DNA of 64,000 nucleotides from Pelobates cultripes (lineage: Eukaryota; Chordata; Amphibia; Anura; Pelobatidae), in NCBI GenBank assembly GCA_933207985.1, contig OW240921.1:98535366-98599365 (forward strand), written 5' to 3'. The position numbers and the translations under genes are program-made. The stretch's first letter is position 1; every line of letters begins with the position of its first letter. Shown here one piece after another: positions 57,101 to 64,000 of this stretch. The notes beneath the pieces were generated by a model, which did not search any database, was not told the origin of the DNA, and saw only the letters and a list, made by a program, of their open reading frames with translations.

Positions 57101-60100
57101 ATACAATATTACATTAATGAGCCCTGCAGCAATGACAACACACAGGGTCTTTACCCAGCTCTGAAATATGGCAAACCGAAGCCAAATTGCTAAAATAAAA
57201 GCTAGGTTTGCTACAATTTGGAGTTTAGTGAATAACTGGCTGTAATGTGCATGACAAATAAAAGTATATCTATAGCATTTAGAAACCTTGATCACATACA
57301 CAGAAACTGCTTTGGCTCCCCAGTCAAAGACATTGCCTGCCAGAAGTCCCTTCACCAACGCAAACTGCTTCTCTTCCCAGCCCAGTGCATCCAAAGATTT
57401 GATAACGCTCTGATAACATTTTAAGGCAAAATCATTTTCTTTTTGCTTTACCTGTGAAAGAGAAGAAAACATATATATAATAAGAAATTACTCCCACGAT
57501 CACAAGTTCTCCTCATTAAGGTTGTTATGGTGGCAGGTGCTGTATTAACTCCAGGATTAAACGATATCTCAATAATTTAACCATGAAGATAGTCCTTCGG
57601 CATGTGACAATGCCGAACATACATATCATGGTCACTACGGCCATTTAGGTACTTGGCTGTGCTTGGGAACACTTCCCCAAACAGGACTATTCTCCCAATT
57701 GTGTCAATGGGGAGCAAACTGTCACCATGATTTGTGTAGTTACTCAGTCTCTTGTTCAGCTGAGCTTCTACTCTACCATAAACCATGGTAGCTAACGCAA
57801 GAAAATCCAGTTCATAATAAATCGGAGCTTTGTACATAATGTATGGCCATTTAAAAAGTAGGCTACTACACTGCTGAAAGGCACGGCACATGCAGCCCCA
57901 GCACCATATATTATTCATGCAATGGTTGAAATAATAGGAAAACAAAAAGCTCACCACTACGCAGGTCTTGGTCTATGCCAGGGATAGGCAACCTTTGGCA
58001 CTCCAGATATTTTGGACTACATCCCCCATAATGCTCTTACAATCTTAATGTTGGCAAAGCATCATGGGAGGTGTAGTCCAAAACATCTGGGGTACCGAAG
58101 GTTGCCTATGCCTGGCCTATGCTGTCCCTACGCATGTTAAAGTTTGCATTTTTAAACTGCAAATCAGTCAACCCTAATTTTACAATCCAGAAACCCACGA
58201 CGGAAGGATGTGGTTTAAGATTTTGTTCTCTCAGACGTATAAGAGTAAAGAACAGGTAAGCATGCACAGACTCTGACATGGGGGCAATTTATTTTTAATC
58301 TGTTCCTATAGTTTATTTACAATAAAATCAATATATGGACAGATCAGAAATAACCGAAAATAATAATAAAACCAAATTTACTCACCTTTGAATAGGGATC
58401 TGGAAAATCAAATTCATTTAAGCAGTGTTCCCGTGTATCCAACAAACTGCGTACTGTTAGTGAACCATAAGCACTAGGAGACAAGAAGAGAAACCAATAA
58501 GGAACGTGGAATGATGCAGAAGGCCAAGTAATTGTATAATGGGTTATACTATTAAAAAGTATGATACTGGGTTACACAAACACATAGTATTGAGAATACA
58601 TTTCTCTAGTTCACAAACATATGGGGTTCCAAGGCTGATCATTATAACTAAAGAACATCTCTACCAAATGTTCTTGTGAAAAATCACACATGAGCAGGCA
58701 CTTTCTATTATAGGATTGTGCACAAGCATTTGAGTATCATCCAGTGACTTCCTACTGATCTGAAATGCTGGCTGAACAACCAGTGACACAACCCCCGATT
58801 CACAATAGTTTAGGAACATGCCAATTTTTACTTTTATTGACCAGGAAAGTAACATTAAAGGGACACTATAGTCACCAGAACAACTACAGTTAATTGTATA
58901 TGTTCAGGCTTTTTGCAGTAAACCCTATCTTTTCAAAGAAAATGCAGTGTTTACATTACAGCCTAATGATACCTCTACTGGCCACTGTTCAGATGACTGC
59001 TTCCTTGGGCAGTGCTGCACACTGTGCAGTACTGGCATTCAGTGACTCCACCCTCTGCATGGAGACATTGAACTTTCCTCATAGAGATGCATTTGTTCAA
59101 TGCATCTCTATGAGGAGATGTGGATTGGCCAGGGCTGTGTTTTGACGTGTGCTGGCTCTGCCCCGATCTGCCTCCTTGACAGTCCCAGCCAATCCTATGG
59201 GAAAGCATTGAGATTGGCTCAGATAACAACTTCTGATGATGTCAGCCAAGCAGGCAGATCAGGGGCAGAAGCAGCAGCTGTAGACCTGAATAAACGTAAG
59301 ATTTTGCTATATTTAGGGGGGCAAGGGAGAGGCCAAGGGGGCTTGATGGTGGTTTTAATACTATAGGGTCAGGAATACAGATTTGTGTTCCTGACCCTAT
59401 AGTGCTCCTTTAAACAACATGAATGCAGGGCCAGACATAGGGCTGGTGGAGCTGCAGCTCTACGTCTATGCTCCTGTAACAGATCCATGTACTAGGCCCA
59501 TAATAATGTACAGCAGGAGGGAGTGGACAGTACAAGGAAAGCAAAGGACAACTCTACATTTTACAGACTGGCTTAAGTGAACTCTTTGGCAGCCAATGTA
59601 TTACACTGTACAAATTCAGGCAGGCAGCTGGCAGAGAGTACATCATCTTATATTGATGCTATCTTCATTTAATTGATCTATTGTCCTGCTCCAAGCTGCA
59701 CATAGTAGCTATTCTCTATCTGCTAGTTAGATCCGGAGAGAGGATTTCAAAGACTGTACTCTGCGAGAGAACATGTTCTAGAGGCTTGTTAGATTGGTTT
59801 AGACATGCTAGGCTGAGATAGATTGAGAACAGAGTACTGGTAATTGCATGCGTGAGTGAGAATGGCAGGGGTGGTCGCGTGTGGCTGAGCAAGTCTTGGC
59901 ATTTTCGTATACTCAGGTGGACGTGAGTGGCTTAGGAAAGAGGATGGGCACTGAGAAGAGTGTGAAGAAAGATGGGTGCAGGAATCACATACGATATGTG
60001 AATAAAATAAATAACTGCAACCTCCATGCGTCCCTTGCACCAGCCACATGGTTAACAACCCTATAAAATCTTGGTTCTCCTAACCATCATTTCAAAAGGG

Positions 60101-63100
60101 ATGGCAGTTATTACTCACTTTTAATTTAGATTTTGTTGGGATCACAGTGAACAATGATACAAAACAACTGGGCCGTGTGTATTTAGAGAAAAAGTGCACT
60201 AACGTTTATTTTGCAATAATGCATAGGATCAATTGGGAGCCAACTGGCTGACATGCCTGCCAAGCTAAAATACATTTTCCTGGCAGCAACTATCCTCCAT
60301 CCATCTCAAACATGTTCCCTGTGATGTAAGGTGCAGCACTGAAACCTCTGTAGCTATACAAACCTGTCCCTGATGGATTTTAACAGGACAACATGTAAAT
60401 GTTCCTTTCCATTCAGAAACAGGGTCAAAAGACATAACCCACCTTGGCAGGACACAAGCCCTATATCAATACTGTACTACTGTTGCAGGAAACGTTGATA
60501 ACATGGTTGTTGTGTGTAATGGGCTTGATTACAGAATTTTGCAGACCATAAACATGTCAGTACCATGCTCAAAGCTCTTTCTATTCTTATTGGCAACATA
60601 ATCCACAGTGCTTTACAATTACATAACAGGGATGTCTGACAAGTAATTGACATACAAAATATTAGAGACAAGAGAAGAAGAAGGCGCTGCTCAAAAGAGC
60701 TTACAATCTATGAAGGAGCTGCTGAAACTAGCTCAATCCAGCAACATATTAGTGGGGTTGTCGTTCTCTCTGTGTCCATGACTATGATTTCAATTAGGAC
60801 TAAAATATTCTCAAACCAGGAGCAACCAAATTAATTTCAAACTCACAATTCAGGAGCTGTTCAAATTTGTCTTTTTTGTAAATTTACATTTTACCGACAC
60901 TCTCCAGATTAAAGATCCACTTTTTTCCACAGCCGGCAGAGGTTGGCACCACAAAGCACCTACTTCTTTCCTCTTTCCTTTATGCATGTTCTGCTTGCAC
61001 AAGCAGGAGCCTCCATAATAGGACATCATGTACCTCACACCTACTTTCTGTAACACAGCATGCATCAAAAGGGAACGAGAAACGCTTGATCCTCTTCTAG
61101 AAACTAGGATAGCTGGTCTCTGGACCCTGGGATTCAGAGGCACAGACCCAAGTACACTGCTATAGTTATACTGCCTGAGCAGAATGAGATAATTGTATAA
61201 GGAGCCATATTTATATAAGAGCCAGTTACCCTGTAGTCAAATCAGCCCAGATCGGCAATCTCTTCCTCTACCGAGTAATGTTTTCATACAATATAGCATT
61301 TAAATTCTTTGTGGCTGTGTGGTCACCCAACATTTGCAAAATGGGTATAATTTTCTAAACTTCCTCCTTCCTCAACATTTGACACCAATTCCCTTTAACA
61401 CACATCTTAAAATATATAATGTCCTTTGTTTGTGGCCAGTGTTTGTAGACTTGAGAAACTTACAAGGGCTGGTGTCGCAGTGTCTGTAGCTTATTCCAGT
61501 ACTTCTGCTGGAACTTTTCTGCTCGATCTGTTGCGTCCTTAGCATCTGGCTGACTGGCAACAGCTCTTTTCGCCACCTTAAAAATAAGAGGAAAAATATG
61601 TTTTCAATGCTGTGACATTGTGAGTGTGTGTGTGTGTGTGTGTTTGTTTTTAAAAGGAATTGTTTCAACTTTAAACGTGAATTCTAAAAAACAAACAAAA
61701 AAATCCAACTTTCATCCATTAAAAACTAATCAAAAGGAGTTTTCTGGCGAATCGATCAGTTTTAAAAAGAAACAATTTTTTAAAATCAAATTCCAACTAA
61801 TACATATGTCTATTGCCCACCAATTATCTATGACGTTTCCAAATGGCAGGATAGAACTAGACCAATATTGCTCAATGTAAATTATATTAGTAAGTAAGCA
61901 TCCAGATTGAAGTATCCTTATTTTAAGTTTTAACCATTTAGTTTGCCAGTGGATTTTAGGGAGAAATGCTTCAAATTAGCAGGTACCGTGGAAATATGGC
62001 AAATGGACGTTTTCACCTACCAATAGGTTTTCTCAAAGAGCTGCATGTTAATAAGTAAGGATGTTTCTTCAATAAGCATAGATGACTTGCTTGTCAATGG
62101 ATACACTTGGACCTGCCGTCCTTATTTAAACACAGAAGGAATTACTTCCATTTTTTATGGGATGGGCATTTTACGTGAAGGTGGCATACAAGTTGATTTA
62201 TTTATTTTTAAGTCTTGTACTTTGTGTTCCATATTGTTTTAGCTTTATATCAGGCTTAGTGCATAAAGCCATTTCATTCTCTTACTCAGTATAGGGTGTT
62301 GTAGGACATATAAACTAAAACCACAAGGTGGCAGCATGATACATAAAATATGTGCATGTGCTCGTGAATGATGCAATATCTTGCCATGATTAACCCCAGG
62401 GCAAAGACATGCAATATTTTCATTAATGTTTTCCGTGCTAGCATAGAATAATCCAGAGATTTGCTGTATATGCCGTGTCACAGCTATAATTGCGATAATT
62501 AAAGAATTTGGAAATTGTTATGATGCCGCAGACCAGAGACAATAATCCTTGGCACTCCAGATGTTTATGAACTACAATTCACTTGAAATTAAAGGAACAC
62601 TGTAAACCACTAAAGCACTCAGTTTAATTGCTTTATGGCTGATCAGAGCATCCACTTTGTCTTTTATAAAAGTGCTAACTTCAAGAGAAATACACACTTT
62701 TATAAACATTCTACATTGCACCATCCTGGATGGTTGTCTTCCTCATTCTATGAGAAGTGGGAGCCTCTCATAGAGAACCACTGGATTCAATGCTTCTCAA
62801 TAAGAAGCATTTGCTTGGTGCAACACTACAATTGCCATGCATGTGCCACAGGACCCCAATGCTTCTCTAATAAGGATTTCCCAGGAGTGGAGTGGAACTG
62901 CAGCAAGGATACCATTTGGCCTCTGGATTAGAGGCAAGTAACATTTTTGTCCTTAGGCCATTTATTTCTAATGCTGAAGTGTTCATTTAAAGGGAAACTA
63001 TAGTCACCAAAACAACTTAATGAAGCAGTTTTGGTGCATATATCATGCCCCTGCACTCTCACTGTTCAATTCTCTGCCAGCGTTAAATCACTTTTGTTTC

Positions 63101-63759
63101 TGTTTATGCAGCCCTAGTGACACTTCTCCTGGCTGTGACAGACACAGCCTGCATTTAAAAAAAATCTTTCATTTTCAATCACACGTTAACTTATTTAAGG
63201 AAATTTAATCTCCTGCTCTATAAATATCACAGACATGAGAATCCTGCAAGTTCTAGCAAGCTAAAATAGAACATGAAATAATATATTATAAAGGAAACAG
63301 AACATGCAATAAAAGAAGTGTAAATATTAGATCTCACTTTACAGGAAGTGTTTAGGAAGGATGTGCAAGTCATGTGGCTGGAGCTGTATAAACAAAGTGA
63401 TTTAACTAATAAATGGCAGAGAATTGAGCTGTGACACTGAATACACCAAAACTGCTTCATTAAGCTTAAGTTTGTAGTTTATAGTAGCCCTTTAAAATTG
63501 GTTGAGCTTCATATGAAATGTAGTTCTGAAACACAGAGTGCCAGGGTAACTTTACTATCACAGACCATCTTGTTGCAATATGTACATTCCTTTTGTTACT
63601 TACCCCTTCCAAAGCTTCCTCAAAGCATGAAAGCCAGTACTCTCTTGCCATAGAATCCTCTGTTAGATCCACTGTATCGGGGATATAAGAGGTTGGGTCG
63701 TAGAGTAACGGAAGATTCACTACCAGTCTCTCCAAACGATCCATCTCCAGCATGTCGAA
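47959..63759 (-). CDS. pank4: PANK4, C-terminal DUF89 phosphatase half (10 exons, 5' part outside window)
   Basis: Exons in transcript order: 63759-63604, 61576-61464, 58473-58386, 57451-57300, 54709-54654, 54327-54278, 53359-53255, 51719-51619, 51141-51073 and 48172-47959. They join in one frame to 367 residues plus stop. The sequence matches PANK4 throughout ([50 protein letters not shown]). The DUF89 metal-site residues are present: D217 and N218 (DNSGID), D253 (NSGPALND) and the EGMGR motif (318-322) of the PANK4-type subgroup. With an offset of 406 these fall on D623, N624 and D659 of the 773-residue human protein, so no residue has been gained or lost. The domain is a cytosolic Co/Ni-type metal-dependent phosphatase for 4'-phosphopantetheine and its damaged forms, restraining coenzyme A synthesis. 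The vertebrate kinase-like half, known to be inactive, would lie past 64000. Confidence 0.97.
48173..51072 (-). other. pank4: pank4 intron before the last exon
   Basis: 2.9 kb. It contains a hAT MITE (48572-48704). AATAAAATTAAG near 49416 plus a 16-A run at 49438-49453 look like the tail of an unclassified retro-insert. T2-like words (GTGGTTATGGTGCC near 48982) are isolated. The rest is AT-rich. Confidence 0.6.
48572..48704. mobile_element. hAT MITE with 8-bp target duplication
   Basis: 133 bp, same length as the sister copy at 20566. CAGTGGTTTCCAAACCAGTC at the left and GACTGGTTTGGAAACCACTT at the right, flanked by GTCTAGAG on both sides (48564-48571 and 48705-48712). Confidence 0.85.
51073..51141 (-). 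CDS. pank4: pank4 exon ([14 protein letters not shown])
   Basis: 69 nt between acceptor TTATTTCAAG and donor CTCAG|GTAAGT, phase 2 to 2. It encodes [20 protein letters not shown] plus DL and two bases of Ser297. Confidence 0.95.
51619..51719 (-). CDS. pank4: pank4 exon with metal-site Asp (NSGPALND)
   Basis: 101 nt between acceptor TTTTTTAG and donor ACA|GTAAGC, phase 0 to 2. It encodes [20 protein letters not shown] and [14 protein letters not shown]253 corresponds to human D659. Confidence 0.96.
51929..52234. mobile_element. Palindromic TA-flanked MITE, 306 bp
   Basis: GTGATGTACCGAACTGTTCG and CGAACAGTTCGGGACATCAC at the ends, with TA on each side. It is the same family as 30519, with the central loop (GATGCTATCC, GAATGCAGCTTCACAATGG) in the opposite orientation and shorter arms. 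Confidence 0.8.
52500..52893 (-). mobile_element. T2-like MITE remnant, GGGTCAGGAA subfamily
   Basis: CATCTCCTCACAGAGATGC, GTAATGTAAACACTGC and TAGTGTTCTTTAA match the reverse of the 34738/58855 copies. The left border is lost. Confidence 0.55.
53255..53359 (-). CDS. pank4: pank4 exon with metal-site DNSG
   Basis: 105 nt, phase 0 at both ends, acceptor CTTCCAG, donor GAG|GTAATG. It encodes [20 protein letters not shown] and [16 protein letters not shown]217 and N218 correspond to human D623 and N624. Confidence 0.96.
53360..54277 (-). other. pank4: pank4 intron; nothing recognised
   Basis: AT-rich with several A and T homopolymer runs (for example 53377-53385 and 53543-53557). No element border seen. 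Confidence 0.6.
54278..54327 (-). CDS. pank4: pank4 exon (RPWLVDTY)
   Basis: 50-nt exon, acceptor GTCCCACAG, donor AAAG|GTACAG. It encodes [16 protein letters not shown] after a split Ala codon. Confidence 0.94.
54328..54653 (-). other. pank4: pank4 intron; nothing recognised
   Basis: 326 bp of AT-rich DNA with A-rich stretches near 54390-54430. Confidence 0.6.
54654..54709 (-). CDS. pank4: pank4 exon ([18 protein letters not shown])
   Basis: 56-nt exon, acceptor CCATTCAG, donor CAAG|GTATGA, phase 2 to 1. It encodes [18 protein letters not shown]. Confidence 0.94.
54710..57299 (-). other. pank4: pank4 intron with a fold-back element
   Basis: 2.6 kb. The clear feature is the 56029-56580 fold-back insertion. 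A GC-richer stretch near 56700-57010 carries open frames on both strands without any recognisable product. Confidence 0.65.
56029..56580 (+). mobile_element. Fold-back insertion with 13-bp target duplication
   Basis: AATATCCAACAAA flanks the element at 56016-56028 and 56581-56593. Inside, about 205 bp (56029-56233) is a near-perfect inverted copy of 56271-56481, around a loop of about 40 bp. A single-copy 3' part of about 100 bp (GAGGGGTTACCACATTGGTG) and an AT-rich end (CAGTATTTGTATTATAT) follow. A 13-bp duplication suggests LINE-type integration rather than a cut-and-paste MITE. Confidence 0.7.
57300..57451 (-). CDS. pank4: pank4 exon ([16 protein letters not shown])
   Basis: 152 nt, acceptor CTTTCACAG, donor CTGT|GTATGT, phase 0 to 2. 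It encodes [20 protein letters not shown], then [12 protein letters not shown] and [15 protein letters not shown]. Confidence 0.95.
57452..58385 (-). other. pank4: pank4 intron
   Basis: Contains one hAT-like MITE (57979-58114). The 126-codon minus-strand frame at 57577-57957 lacks any motif or splice match to PANK4 and is not called. Confidence 0.65.
57979..58114. mobile_element. hAT-like MITE (GCACTCCAGAT family)
   Basis: CAGGGATAGGCAACCTTTGG at the left and GAAGGTTGCCTATGCCTG at the right, with a near-palindromic core (CCCATAATGCTC, GCATCATGGGAGG). Flanks GTCTATGC and GCCTATGC agree at 7 of 8 bases. Confidence 0.75.
58386..58473 (-). CDS. pank4: pank4 exon ([16 protein letters not shown])
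   Basis: 88 nt, acceptor TCTCCTAG, donor AAAG|GTGAGT, phase 2 to 0. It encodes [20 protein letters not shown] and FDFPDPYSK. Confidence 0.96.
58855..59413 (+). mobile_element. T2-like MITE, GGGTCAGGAA subfamily
   Basis: 559 bp from TTAAAGGGACACTATAGTCA to ACCCTATAGTGCTCCTTTAA. Same length class and end hairpins as 34738, including GTTCAGGCTTTTTGCAGTAA and GAGGAGATGTGGATTGGCC. Confidence 0.85.
60575..60720 (-). mobile_element. L2-like LINE 3' fragment
   Basis: CCACAGTGCTTTACAATTAC and GCTCAAAAGAGCTTACAATC resemble the 3' UTR of the L2-like family at 32917 (minus-strand orientation). Decayed. Confidence 0.5.
61464..61576 (-). CDS. pank4: pank4 exon ([13 protein letters not shown])
   Basis: 113 nt, acceptor TTTTTAAG, donor CCTT|GTAAGT, phase 0 to 2. 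It encodes [20 protein letters not shown] and [17 protein letters not shown], a helical stretch leading into the phosphatase domain. Confidence 0.95.
62589..62990. mobile_element. T2-like MITE, first of an abutting pair
   Basis: Starts TTAAAGGAACACTGTAAACC and ends GCTGAAGTGTTCATTTAA. Its right TTAA (62987-62990) is also the left border of the next element. Confidence 0.65.
62987..63495. mobile_element. T2-like MITE with long inverted arms, second of the pair
   Basis: Starts TTAAAGGGAAACTATAGTC and ends TTTATAGTAGCCCTTTAA. Arms including AATGAAGCAGTTTTGGTG / CACCAAAACTGCTTCATT (allowing small changes) and CAATTCTCTGCCA / TGGCAGAGAATTG pair over more than 100 bp. Confidence 0.75.
63604..63759 (-). 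CDS. pank4: pank4 first exon in window ([20 protein letters not shown])
   Basis: 156 nt, acceptor TGCTCTCTAG, donor GGG|GTAAGT, phase 0 at both ends. It encodes [20 protein letters not shown] and [18 protein letters not shown]. Upstream exons encoding the kinase-like domain lie beyond 64000. Confidence 0.96.
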
Positions 63760-64000
63760 CTAGAGAGCACAAAAAAATGGTCTTATGTGGATGTAAGCAA
63801 CTGATATTACATCTTTGGTTCTCAGACCAGACCTCAAGGTCCAGTAATAGTTCAGGACTTTGAGATAACCCAATTATGTGCCATTGGAGCTATCAAAATC
63901 TAAAGGAGGACAGGTTTGTGAAGCAATGCTTTAGAGAAGTTAAGAAAAGTTAAAACAACATATTTAGAAACTGGGAAATAAAAAGGAAATCATTTTTGCA
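63760..64000 (-). other. pank4: pank4 intron, cut by window end
   Basis: 241 bp of intron. TTGGTTCTCAGACCAGACCT near 63814 resembles an end of the CAGTGGT hAT MITE family, but no second end is present. Confidence 0.5.

Larger units (their letters stand above)
58474..61463 (-). other. pank4: pank4 intron
   Basis: 3 kb with a T2-like MITE (58855-59413) and an L2-like LINE tail (60575-60720). Other parts show no recognisable element. Confidence 0.7.
61577..63603 (-). other. pank4: pank4 intron
   Basis: A (TG)n tract at 61620-61643. A truncated GCACTCCAGATGTT-family piece near 62552 is cut by a T2-like MITE at 62589, and a second T2-like MITE abuts it. The rest is unremarkable. Confidence 0.7.

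Noticed and set aside
57577..57957. 126-codon minus-strand frame inside a pank4 intron as an extra exon
   Set aside because: PANK4 is already continuous across this intron in phase, and the peptide has no relation to the family.

Overview
The window is vertebrate nuclear DNA, most likely from an anuran amphibian. Genes are split into short exons with GT/AG borders. The introns are packed with families typical of frogs: TTAA-flanked T2/Kolobok-like MITEs, CR1 and L2-like LINE tails, L1/Tx1-like ORF1 pieces, Tc1 and hAT elements. I cannot name the species. Most open frames in the window are chance frames or repeat frames; only two genes are supported.

Gene 1 (+ strand, 15015-42309) is a complete 10-exon gene. 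It encodes a 479-residue kainate-binding protein / unitary non-NMDA glutamate receptor subunit: signal peptide, no amino-terminal domain, S1 half, M1-M2-M3, S2 half, M4 and a short tail. All exon phases agree. Agonist-contact residues are kept, while the pore loop and gate differ from ion-conducting kainate and AMPA receptors. Its first coding exon has an acceptor in front of the ATG, so at least one 5' untranslated exon lies upstream; two candidates are listed.

Gene 2 (- strand, 63759 down to 47959) is the 3' half of pank4. Ten exons encode 367 residues, which are the start of the linker and the complete DUF89 metal-dependent phosphatase domain. The pantothenate-kinase-like half lies beyond 64000. 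The two genes point at each other, with 5.6 kb between their stop codons.

Layout: 1-1670 minisatellite; 1671-15006 non-coding with MITEs, an L1 ORF1 fragment and an LTR-like block; 15007-42309 receptor gene; 42310-47958 shared 3' region with a 1.9-kb L1 insertion flanked by target duplications; 47959-64000 pank4. Intron 3 of the receptor holds the densest repeat block (25145-29734): a T2 MITE split by GC-rich and 60-bp-satellite DNA, which is split by a hAT-like element with an 8-bp target duplication, which contains a CR1 tail.

I found no clearly new biological system. The points most worth a second look are the altered pore and a furin-like site in the receptor, a Tc1 remnant joined to a 5' splice site, an ORF1-only L1 insertion, and a fold-back element with a 13-bp target duplication.
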